A stretch of DNA of 7,215 bases from CAUZRD01 sp963582255 (GTDB taxonomy: Bacteria; Pseudomonadota; Alphaproteobacteria; Rhizobiales; TMED25), in contig CAUZRD010000109.1 of the NCBI GenBank assembly GCA_963582255.1, positions 1 to 7,215 on the forward strand, in the 5' to 3' direction. The translations under genes were made by a program, and so were the position numbers. Below, in pieces: positions 1 to 5,735 of this stretch; position 1 is the first letter of the stretch; each line of letters begins with the position of its first letter. The notes below the pieces were generated by a model. That model was given only the letters and a program-made list of their open reading frames with translations, was not told the origin of the DNA and made no database searches.

Positions 1-2
1 TA

Positions 3-128
3 CTATTCGCGCTAACCGTTTTATCCGACGTCCTCGAGGATTTAATCTCAGTCTGTCAACAACTGGTCGATATTGTTGGTGATGGCCGGGTGGCGTTGAT
101 TAATTTTGACACGGCATCCAAGCGATGA
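3..128 (+). CDS. possible 3' end of an unidentified gene, cut by the left edge
   Basis: An open frame enters from the left edge and runs 41 codons to a TGA at 126-128. The translation looks protein-like: an amphipathic, leucine- and valine-rich stretch (SDVLEDLISVCQQLVDIVG) followed by DGRVALINFDTASKR, as expected for a helix and a strand near a C-terminus. It would be convergent with the glutaredoxin gene, leaving about 105 nt between the two stop codons, which is a normal arrangement. I do not recognise the family. Two other frames here are also partly open, so the call rests mainly on amino acid texture and is weak. Confidence 0.3.
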   Translation, partial: LFALTVLSDVLEDLISVCQQLVDIVGDGRVALINFDTASKR

Positions 129-197
129 CACTCGCTTAGCATCTGATGCAACACTTTAATCCGAATGGTATGAGTTGCGAACCAAGGATTTGCATCA
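120..197. repeat. two adjacent inverted repeats between convergent gene ends
   Basis: A perfect 6-bp inverted repeat, AAGCGA (120-125) and TCGCTT (132-137), encloses a 6-nt loop. Next to it is an 8-bp inverted repeat, TGATGCAA (144-151) and TTGCATCA (190-197), with a 38-nt loop. They lie downstream of grxD on the minus strand and at the end of the possible partial gene on the plus strand. Neither is followed by a T tract, so they are not classic intrinsic terminators. They might mark a transcript end or be chance. Confidence 0.25.
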
Positions 198-233
198 CCA
201 TAGCGGATTAACTTCAGTAGTCTTCAGCAATTG

Positions 234-584
234 TTATTGAGTTGCAGGCACCTCGGTTTTTATCCCGTTGTCGGCGAACAACGATTGCAGCTCTTCGGCC
301 TGAAACATTTCGCGAATAATATCCGCACCGCCAACAAACTCGCCCTTTACATAAAGCTGCGGGATGGTTGGCCAGCCAGTAAACGCCTTGATGCCTTCAC
401 GCAGAACATCATCAGCCAGCACGTTTACGCCCGAATATTGAACGCCAAGATGATCTAGAATTTGGACGATTTGACCGGAAAAACCGCATTGCGGAAATTG
501 TGGTGTTCCTTTCATAAACAAGATCACATCATTGGCTGCGATCTTTGAGCGGATTTCATCTTGAATGGTGCTTGTTTCGCTCAT
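234..584 (-). CDS. grxD: monothiol glutaredoxin, CGFS type (Grx4/GrxD family)
   Basis: A 116-residue cytoplasmic protein with a single thioredoxin fold, the usual size for bacterial single-domain CGFS glutaredoxins. Visible family marks are the KGTP loop at 25-28 with its glutathione-binding lysine, the active site CGFS at 33-36 preceded by FPQ, the cis-proline segment WPTIPQLY at 71-78, and GGADI at 85-89, which contacts glutathione. Proteins of this family coordinate a [2Fe-2S] cluster with glutathione, often together with a BolA protein, and hand clusters on; they reduce disulfides poorly. It is the last gene of the purC-purS-purQ-purL-bolA-grxD set and starts 12 nt after bolA. Its Shine-Dalgarno AAGGA (593-597) overlaps the bolA stop codon and sits 8 nt before the ATG, which suggests coupled translation. 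Identification is secure. Confidence 0.97.
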   Translation of the reverse strand: MSETSTIQDEIRSKIAANDVILFMKGTPQFPQCGFSGQIVQILDHLGVQYSGVNVLADDVLREGIKAFTGWPTIPQLYVKGEFVGGADIIREMFQAEELQSLFADNGIKTEVPATQ

Positions 585-596
585 TTATAAGTTCCT

Positions 597-842
597 TTAA
601 TTGGCCATATCGTCAGGAACGGATGTTTGCAAGGCAAGAGCATGCAATTTTCCGTCCATCGAACCACGCAAAGCCTCATAGACTATCTGATGCTGCTGTA
701 CACGGGTTTTCCCTACAAAAGCGGCAGAGACTATTGCCGCGGAATAGTGCTCACCGTCTCCGGCAAGATCGGTAATCGTGATCTCGGCATCTGGTAAATG
801 AGTCTTGAGTAGTGTTTCAATCTCATGTGCGTGCATCGACAT
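597..842 (-). CDS. bolA: BolA family protein, Fe-S partner of the glutaredoxin
   Basis: An 81-residue protein covering one BolA domain and nothing more. It shows the family core AAFVGKTRVQQHQIVYEAL at about 40-58, matching the usual 'F.GK....RH..VY..L' pattern, and then the helix-turn GKLHALAL at 64-71, which includes the conserved C-terminal histidine. The short length and this core resemble the small BolA-like group (IbaG/BolA2 type) that binds CGFS glutaredoxins; the exact subgroup is my inference. A role in iron-sulfur cluster delivery or iron sensing follows from the family and from the adjacent grxD. The start at 842 is preferred over the in-frame ATG at 836 because AAGGA (854-858) lies 11 nt upstream of the former and 17 nt from the latter. 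purL ends 20 nt before it. Confidence 0.95.
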   Translation of the reverse strand: MSMHAHEIETLLKTHLPDAEITITDLAGDGEHYSAAIVSAAFVGKTRVQQHQIVYEALRGSMDGKLHALALQTSVPDDMAN

Positions 843-862
843 TGCAAGAATGGTCCTTGGCC

Positions 863-3076
863 TTAGGATTTCATCAGCTCAGGAAACCATGACTCATGGG
901 CTATTTGCAAGCTCATCAAAGATATGGGGTGGCAGCCTTCAAGTTTCAAACTATCACCGCCTGTTTCCCCAAGAAGATGCACCTCAATATCATTGGTTCG
1001 TGCGCGCGACAAAAGCTCCGAAACTTCACCATCTCTAGCCGACACCACATAGCGCGCCTGGTCTTCACCAAATAGCTTGCGTACGAAATCATTCTCACTA
1101 ACGCGGAGCTGAGCACCAATACCGCCCGCGAGAGCCATTTCGGTGATTGCAACCAGCAGCCCGCCATCTGAGATATCATGGACGGCATTTACAATTTTAG
1201 CACGAATAATCTCACGCACGAATTGTCCCGTTCGGAGCTCGCATGCCAAATCGATTGGAGGACACGCCCCCTCGGCTCTTCCATGAATGATCTGCAGATA
1301 AATAGATTGGTCAAGGTGGTGGCCATGTGGGCCAATTAATACCAATTTATCGCCTGTGTTTTTGAATGAGATTGTTGCTGCCGCGTTAACGTCATCAACC
1401 AAGCCGACACCACCAATGGTTGGTGTCGGCTGGATCGCTTGGCCTGCGGTTTCATTATAAAGCGATACATTTCCCGATACGACAGGGAAATTAAGCACAG
1501 TGCAGGCTTCCGCCATACCTTCAATCGTGGCTGCAAATTGGCCCATTATCTCTGCCCTTTCCGGATTGCCGAAATTGAGACAGTCGGTGATGGCAAGTGG
1601 CTCAGCGCCGACAGCACACAGATTGCGCCAGCATTCAGCTACCGCTTGTGCACCACCTTGATAAGGATCTGCAGCACAATAGCGCGGCGTAACATCGCAG
1701 GTCAGAGCAAGAGCTCGATCTGTTTGGTGAATTCTGACAAGCGCAGCGTCGCCGCCTGGTCGCGCAATCGTATCACCCATGATGGTATGGTCATATTGTT
1801 CCCAAATCCATCGACGCGATGAAAGAGCCGATGAACCGATCATTTGGATAAGGGTTTCTGCAATATCGCTACTTTCAAATGCTTCGGTTCCACTAATTTT
1901 GCATGCGGGCTCAGGCATTATAAGCGTACGTTCATATGAGGGCGCATTGTCGCCAAGTGGGCTAAGTGGGATATTAGCTTCAACGTCGCCCTTGTGGCGC
2001 ACGGTAATACAGCCGGTATTGGTGATTTTGCCAACGACTTCGAAATCAATGCCCCATTTGTCAAAAATGGCTCGAGCAAATGCTTCCCGCTCTGGTTTAA
2101 TCACCATGAGCATACGCTCTTGGCTTTCCGAAAGCATTATTTCATATGCATTCATACCAGTTTCACGCTGAGGTATTTGATCTAGATCAAGCTCGATGCC
2201 GACCCCACCTTTTGATGCCATTTCAACTGCAGATGAGGTAAGCCCAGCCGCACCCATATCCTGGATTGCGACGATCGCATCCTCTGACATCAATTCGAGA
2301 CAAGCTTCTAAGAGGAGCTTTTCGGTAAATGGATCACCGACTTGAACAGTCGGCCTTTTTTCTTCTGACTTAGAGTCGAATTCTGCCGATGCCATGGTTG
2401 CGCCATGAATACCGTCACGGCCAGTTTTAGAACCAACATAGACAACCGGATTTCCAATTCCAGAGGCTGCAGAAAAAAAGAGACTATCAATATCTGCAAT
2501 ACCGACACACATTGCGTTGACTAGAATGTTGCCGTTATAGGAGGCATCAAACCCGACCTCGCCGCCGACTGTTGGAACGCCGATACAGTTGCCGTAGCCG
2601 CCAATGCCAGCGACAACACCACCGACTAGATGACGAGTTTTTTTATGAGTAGCTTCACCAAAACGCAGGGAATTTAACAGCGCAACTGGGCGTGCGCCCA
2701 TGGTAAAAACATCGCGCAAAATGCCCCCAACCCCGGTTGCCGCCCCCTGATAAGGCTCGATGAAAGAAGGGTGATTGTGACTCTCCATCTTGAAGACCGC
2801 ACACATGCCGTCGCCAATATCGACCGCGCCAGCATTCTCGCCTGGCCCTTGAACCACCGCCATGCCAGTTGTCGGTAGTTTTTTTAACCACACGCGCGAT
2901 GATTTGTAGGAGCAATGCTCTGACCACATCACCGAAAAAATACCAAGTTCGGTTAGTGTTGGCTCACGGCCAAGCGAGGAGAGCAAGGCCAAATATTCTT
3001 CCTTATTAAGTCCGTGAGAGGTAATGCTGTCTGGTGTAAGATGGCGCTGATCGGAGCTAATGTCCTCTGCCTTCAT
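863..3076 (-). CDS. purL: phosphoribosylformylglycinamidine (FGAM) synthase, synthetase subunit PurL (short form)
   Basis: A 737-residue ATP-dependent enzyme of the AIRS/PurM-like superfamily. It converts FGAR to FGAM with ammonia supplied by PurQ, in complex with PurS. The length fits the short PurL of Bacillus-type three-subunit systems rather than the roughly 1300-residue gamma-proteobacterial form, which has the amidotransferase fused. Landmarks in order: WSEHCSYKSSR at 51-61 with the active-site His54, ESHNHPS at 98-104, GGEVGFD at 171-177, QDMGAAGL at 272-279 in the first repeat, SGNVSLYNET at 534-543 and VHDISDGGL at 632-640 in the second. The frame stays open to an ATG at 3142, but I choose 3076. 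This start gives the family's usual N-terminus and an ATGA overlap with the purQ stop, while the longer form would run about 70 nt into purQ. Three 7-nt homopolymers occur in the gene without breaking the frame. Confidence 0.98.
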   Translation of the reverse strand: MKAEDISSDQRHLTPDSITSHGLNKEEYLALLSSLGREPTLTELGIFSVMWSEHCSYKSSRVWLKKLPTTGMAVVQGPGENAGAVDIGDGMCAVFKMESHNHPSFIEPYQGAATGVGGILRDVFTMGARPVALLNSLRFGEATHKKTRHLVGGVVAGIGGYGNCIGVPTVGGEVGFDASYNGNILVNAMCVGIADIDSLFFSAASGIGNPVVYVGSKTGRDGIHGATMASAEFDSKSEEKRPTVQVGDPFTEKLLLEACLELMSEDAIVAIQDMGAAGLTSSAVEMASKGGVGIELDLDQIPQRETGMNAYEIMLSESQERMLMVIKPEREAFARAIFDKWGIDFEVVGKITNTGCITVRHKGDVEANIPLSPLGDNAPSYERTLIMPEPACKISGTEAFESSDIAETLIQMIGSSALSSRRWIWEQYDHTIMGDTIARPGGDAALVRIHQTDRALALTCDVTPRYCAADPYQGGAQAVAECWRNLCAVGAEPLAITDCLNFGNPERAEIMGQFAATIEGMAEACTVLNFPVVSGNVSLYNETAGQAIQPTPTIGGVGLVDDVNAAATISFKNTGDKLVLIGPHGHHLDQSIYLQIIHGRAEGACPPIDLACELRTGQFVREIIRAKIVNAVHDISDGGLLVAITEMALAGGIGAQLRVSENDFVRKLFGEDQARYVVSARDGEVSELLSRARTNDIEVHLLGETGGDSLKLEGCHPISLMSLQIAHESWFPELMKS

Positions 3077-3780
3077 GATAGGTGCTCGATGAGCGATGTG
3101 AAAAGATGTGCGCCATCGGTGCTGCCAGTAATGCGCTCGCAAGCCCGTTCAGGATGTGGCATCAGGCCAAGCACGTTCATTTGCTCATTATAAATGCCGG
3201 CAATGTCATCAATTGACCCATTTGGATTTGCCAGAATAGCCGAGGTGACCCAATCAGCAGCGTGAGGGTCAGAAGTGTAGCGAAATGCGATGCGCCCGTC
3301 GTCATTCAGTTTGGATAGTGTCCTGTTATCAGCAAAGTAGTTGCCGTCCATATGGGCGACCGGCATACGAATGATTGCACTTTCTCGATAAGCGCGGGTG
3401 AACATGGTATCTGTACGCTCAACTTTGAGGTGAACATCACGAGCAACAAATTTTATCCCAGTATTTCTTATCAATGCGCCTGGCAGGAGACCGCATTCTG
3501 TGAGTATTTGAAAACCATTGCAGATACCGAGAATAGCGGTGCCGCGCGCGGCATGTGCAACCAGCGCCCGAGTCACCGGGGCTCGTGCGGCCATTGCGCC
3601 GGGACGCAAATAATCGCCGTGGGTAAAGCCACCCGGTACTAGAATAAAATCAATATCGTTTGGGATACTACATTCGGTATGCCATATGTCACGTGGCGGA
3701 TGCCCACATGCTCGGGTGAGGGCAACACGTGCATCACGGTCGCAATTAGATCCGGGAAAGACAAGAAGAGCTGCGTTCAT
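3073..3780 (-). CDS. purQ: FGAM synthase, glutaminase subunit PurQ
   Basis: A 235-residue class I glutamine amidotransferase that releases ammonia from glutamine for PurL. The catalytic triad is visible: nucleophile Cys87 in GICNGFQ (85-91), and His209 and Glu211 in MPHPERA (207-213). The N-terminus LVFPGSNCDRD (6-16) and the substrate-region motif VAHMDGNYFAD (141-151) are typical of PurQ. The loop at about 50-60 reads GGFTHGDYLRP where many PurQ proteins have a form such as GGFSYGDYLR; this is a mild variation in a conserved loop. The ATG at 3780 overlaps the purS stop as ATGA, and the gene ends in another ATGA overlap with purL. A GAGGA sits directly against the start with no spacer, so translation is probably coupled to purS rather than driven by an independent ribosome site. 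Confidence 0.98.
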   Translation of the reverse strand: MNAALLVFPGSNCDRDARVALTRACGHPPRDIWHTECSIPNDIDFILVPGGFTHGDYLRPGAMAARAPVTRALVAHAARGTAILGICNGFQILTECGLLPGALIRNTGIKFVARDVHLKVERTDTMFTRAYRESAIIRMPVAHMDGNYFADNRTLSKLNDDGRIAFRYTSDPHAADWVTSAILANPNGSIDDIAGIYNEQMNVLGLMPHPERACERITGSTDGAHLFTSLIEHLS

Positions 3781-4022
3781 TCCTCGCAGATCTCGATGTT
3801 ATATGTCTCGATAACTGGATTTGCGAGCAGAGATTTGGCCATTGCCTCGGCGGTCTGGCGCACGTCTTTGGGGTCGACCTGATCGATATCAACCTCGATC
3901 ATTTTTCCCTGCCGCACGTTTTCTAACCCGCTGAACCCAAGATTTTCGAGTGCCGATTCGATCGCTTTTCCCTGAGGGTCTAGGACGCCATTTTTAAGGC
4001 GCACTTGGATAACAGCCTTCAT
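3777..4022 (-). CDS. purS: FGAM synthase, structural subunit PurS
   Basis: An 81-residue protein of the PurS family, which bridges PurL and PurQ and is needed for ammonia transfer in the three-part FGAM synthase. Features seen are the N-terminal strand MKAVIQVRLKNGVLDPQG (1-18), the helix KAIESALENLGF (19-30), and the second half GKMIEVDID leading to a helix and the strand ETYNIEICEE at the C-terminus. Length and pattern match the family closely. It lies between purC (46 nt upstream) and purQ (4-nt overlap), the usual place for this gene. No strong Shine-Dalgarno precedes it; the upstream bases are a tandem TGAGATT repeat, and a four-codon ORF ends on its start codon. Confidence 0.96.
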   Translation of the reverse strand: MKAVIQVRLKNGVLDPQGKAIESALENLGFSGLENVRQGKMIEVDIDQVDPKDVRQTAEAMAKSLLANPVIETYNIEICEE

Positions 4023-4033
4023 CTGAATCTCAT
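4019..4033 (-). promoter_or_regulatory. four-codon leader ORF overlapping the purS start
   Basis: An ATG at 4033 begins the short frame ATG AGA TTC AGA TGA. Its TGA shares ATGA with the purS start codon, the same junction used at purS-purQ and purQ-purL. It lies in a 7-bp tandem repeat (TGAGATT twice on the minus strand, 4026-4032 and 4034-4040). With no good Shine-Dalgarno for purS itself, re-initiation from this leader is conceivable, but such a short frame could easily arise by chance. Confidence 0.2.
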
Positions 4034-4068
4034 AATCTCAATTGCAATTCTGCTAGTCGTGTCTGGGG

Positions 4069-4836
4069 TTATTTCTTAACCAGTACAGGTCCGGTGGCAT
4101 CAGTGGGGCTGGGTTCGAAAATTATTCCAAGACGACGCGCTACTTCCCGATACGCGTCAACTAACCCACCGAGGTCACGTCTAAACCTGTCTTTGTCAAG
4201 TTTATCGTCGGTTTCAATGTCCCATAGGCGGCATGAGTCGGGACTAATCTCATCGGCAAGAATGGTGCGTACCATGTCATTTTCGTAAAGACGGCCAAAT
4301 TCAAGTTTGAAATCAACTAGGCGAATGCCGATGCCGGTAAACAAACCGGACATAAAATCATTGATTCTTAGTGCGAGCGCCATGATGTCATCGATTTCTT
4401 GTGGGGTGGCCCAGCCAAAAGCTGTGATGTGTTCTTCTGAAACCATCGGATCACCTAGTTCGTCACTCTTTTGATAGAACTCAACGATTGAGCGCGGTAG
4501 CGCGGTTCCCTCTTCTATACCGAGACGGCTGGAGATGGATCCGGCGGCTATATTGCGTACAACTACCTCGAGCGGAATAATTTCGACCTCGCGAATTAAC
4601 TGTTCGCGCATATTTAGGCGGCGCACGAAGTGGGTTGGAATACCCACTTCACCAAGGCGCAAAAATAGATATTCCGATATCCGATTGTTAAGAACGCCCT
4701 TGCCCTCGAAACGTTCCTGTTTGGCGTTGTTACCTGCGGTGGCATCATCCTTGAAATGTTGAATCAGAGTCCCTGGCTCTGGTCCCTCATAGAGGACCTT
4801 AGCCTTGCCTTCGTAAATGCGGCGGCGACGATTCAT
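4069..4836 (-). CDS. purC: phosphoribosylaminoimidazole-succinocarboxamide (SAICAR) synthase PurC
   Basis: A 255-residue cytoplasmic enzyme that joins aspartate to CAIR with ATP to give SAICAR. The N-terminus RRRRIYEGKAKVLYEG (3-18) carries the family's nucleotide-binding EGKAK. Both classic SAICAR synthetase signatures are intact: IIPLEVVVRNIAAGS at 86-100 and LVDFKLEFG at 173-181. The later segment LADEISPDSCRLWD (193-206) is also characteristic. Full length, with no fused PurE domain. It is the first clear gene of the minus-strand operon. The ATG at 4836 is supported by AAGGA (4846-4850) 9 nt upstream. Its product SAICAR is the substrate of PurB, encoded a short distance upstream on the same strand. 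Confidence 0.98.
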   Translation of the reverse strand: MNRRRRIYEGKAKVLYEGPEPGTLIQHFKDDATAGNNAKQERFEGKGVLNNRISEYLFLRLGEVGIPTHFVRRLNMREQLIREVEIIPLEVVVRNIAAGSISSRLGIEEGTALPRSIVEFYQKSDELGDPMVSEEHITAFGWATPQEIDDIMALALRINDFMSGLFTGIGIRLVDFKLEFGRLYENDMVRTILADEISPDSCRLWDIETDDKLDKDRFRRDLGGLVDAYREVARRLGIIFEPSPTDATGPVLVKK

Positions 4837-4854
4837 TCTTCTGTATCCTTGAGA

Positions 4855-5004
4855 TTATTGTGGTGCGCCTGGATCGGCGGCCCTCAATGTATAAAGCCTA
4901 TCCGAAACCTTTTTATTTAACAACACCGGGTAGCCCTCTGGCTTAAGGCGTGATGAAAGGATGGCGATTGTGTATTGTGTGCTGGCAATATGATATTTGT
5001 TCAT
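4855..5004 (-). CDS. doubtful small ORF just upstream of purC
   Basis: A 49-codon frame starting MNKYHIASTQYTIA and ending 18 nt before the purC start, in the same direction. No clear Shine-Dalgarno precedes the ATG at 5004, and the frame stays open further upstream to 5112, where it would overlap the zeta gene start. The C-terminal part, with SSRLKPEGYPVLLN followed by LYTLRAADPG, loosely resembles the second half of a SPOR domain (helix ending in 'L...GYPA', then a strand 'LYRVRVGP'). I do not recognise a full family. It could be a leader peptide gene, a gene remnant, or non-coding. Confidence 0.2.
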   Translation of the reverse strand: MNKYHIASTQYTIAILSSRLKPEGYPVLLNKKVSDRLYTLRAADPGAPQ

Positions 5005-5090
5005 TAGAAGGTGATTGCTTTGCATATTATCAGACAGTATGGCTTGGAGTGGAATTTTTGACCTGCACAGATGCAGAGTTGTTGAGTTGC

Positions 5091-5097
5091 GAGGGGA
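5091..5097 (+). promoter_or_regulatory. ribosome binding site that fixes the zeta-subunit start
   Basis: GAGGGGA lies 7 nt before the ATG at 5105. The frame stays open upstream to an ATG at 5015, but that codon lacks such a site and would add 30 residues with no family match, so the downstream start is preferred. Confidence 0.75.
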
Positions 5098-5104
5098 AGT
5101 TGAC

Positions 5105-5425
5105 ATGAACACATTTAATAAACGCCAGGAAGGTTATGAGAGTAAATTCGCCCTTGATGCGGAATTGCGTTTTAAAGCCGAAGCGCGGCGAAATAAGCTG
5201 CTTGGTCTTTGGGCTGCCGAGCTTATGGGTTTTTCTGGTGAAGAGGCTGATGTGTATGCGAAAACAGTGATATTAGCGGATCTAGAAGAACCGGGTGAAG
5301 AGGATGTGTTCCGCAAGGTTCGCCGTGATTTTGATGAAAAACGAGTTGATCAGTCCGACCATCAGATTCGCCGTACGATGGCAGAATTGATGCAAACCTC
5401 GATTCAGCAAATCGAATCTGAATAG
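5105..5425 (+). CDS. F1-ATPase zeta subunit, inhibitor protein (DUF1476 family)
   Basis: A 106-residue, highly charged, mostly helical protein of the DUF1476 family. In Paracoccus denitrificans this family was shown to be the zeta subunit, a natural inhibitor of ATP hydrolysis by the F1FO-ATPase. The best-conserved block is FALDAELRFKAEARRNKLLG at 15-34, continuing through LWAAELMGFSGEEADVYAK to about 53. Next come LADLEEPGEEDVFRKVRRD (58-75) and a C-terminal helix from about 83. The first 15 or so residues (MNTFNKRQEGYESKF) correspond to the N-terminal inhibitory segment. There is no signal peptide or membrane span, as expected for a protein that docks on F1 from the cytoplasm. It is transcribed away from purC and towards purB; this placement is a recurring alphaproteobacterial arrangement from memory. 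Confidence 0.93.
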   Translation: MNTFNKRQEGYESKFALDAELRFKAEARRNKLLGLWAAELMGFSGEEADVYAKTVILADLEEPGEEDVFRKVRRDFDEKRVDQSDHQIRRTMAELMQTSIQQIESE

Positions 5426-5428
5426 TGC

Positions 5429-5676
5429 GTAAATCTCTTGCAAAAATTTAGCCAAGGAGCATGCAGAAGACGGAGCCTGCACGCTTCTTGGGTGGTGACC
5501 ATACCGTTAAGTTTTAGTGCAGAAGCGATGACTGCCTCTGGGTGGTACATGGTGCTGGTGGATATGTATCCCAAGGATATTCATTGATCGCGGCTGGAAC
5601 GGATGTTGGATATATGCAAACCGCCGCGCGCGTAGCAGTTGAAGACATTAAAACGGGCGTAGCTTGGCGGGATTGA
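5429..5676 (+). pseudogene. probable remnant of an HpcH/HpaI-family aldolase gene
   Basis: The 310 nt between the zeta stop and the purB stop hold no intact gene, but pieces in all three plus frames read like one family. Starting just after the zeta stop, one frame gives VNLLQKFSQG. A second gives EDGACTLLG at about 5466-5492. The first frame then resumes with WVVTIPLSFSAEAMTASGW and YMVLVDM (5489-5566). This resembles the N-terminus of HpcH/HpaI aldolases ('G.W....P....AE.....G.D.VLVDMEHGP'). The third frame gives GGYVSQGYSLIAAGTDVGYM (5557-5616) and then QTAARVAVEDIKTG before a TGA at 5674. This resembles the family's C-terminus ('Y...G...VA.GSDVG.L...AR'). An intact gene would be roughly 750 nt, so about two thirds, including the central active-site region, would be missing. 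The match is from memory, not alignment. Confidence 0.5.
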
Positions 5677-5735
5677 GTGCGGTTTTAGCGCGCAGGCGTT
5701 CGTTGCTCCGGAATAATATCTAATTTAAACCAATT

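Larger units (their letters stand above)
4837..5104. promoter_or_regulatory. divergent control region between purC and the zeta-subunit gene
   Basis: This 268-nt space lies between genes pointing away from each other, so it should hold promoters for both. I see no convincing sigma-70 pair. Candidate -10 hexamers are TATTAT at 5025-5030 on the plus strand, about 75 nt before the zeta start, and the overlapping GATAAT at 5026-5031 on the minus strand. Neither has a good TTGACA-like box at the right distance. A perfect 5-bp inverted repeat, CTGCA-CAGA-TGCAG, lies just before the zeta ribosome site. No purine riboswitch or operator that I know is recognisable. Confidence 0.4.

Noticed and set aside
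130..233. Short minus-strand frames after grxD as an additional operon gene
   Set aside because: The frames are about 20-35 codons, lack ribosome sites and have no recognisable product.
1439..2171. Long plus-strand open frames opposite purL (1439-1822 and 1779-2171)
   Set aside because: They lie fully inside purL on the opposite strand, have arginine- and serine-rich low-sense translations, and match no family I know. They are shadows of the purL codon pattern.
5062..5075. Inverted repeat CTGCACAGATGCAG upstream of the zeta gene as an operator
   Set aside because: The arms are only 5 bp and occur once. Nothing links them to a known regulator.
5015..5104. 30-residue N-terminal extension of the zeta subunit
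   Set aside because: The extension has no family match, the ATG at 5105 has an excellent ribosome site, and the resulting 106-residue protein fits DUF1476.
5461..5517. Short ORF MQKTEPARFLGGDHTVKF after the zeta gene, with AAGGAG upstream
   Set aside because: AAGGAG sits only 1 nt before the ATG, too close to serve as a ribosome site, and the frame is 18 codons long. The stretch is better explained as part of the aldolase remnant in another frame.
5620..5640. GC-rich run CCGCCGCGCGCG as a terminator stem for the zeta gene or purB
   Set aside because: It does not form a stable hairpin followed by a T tract, and it lies within the frame of the aldolase C-terminal remnant.
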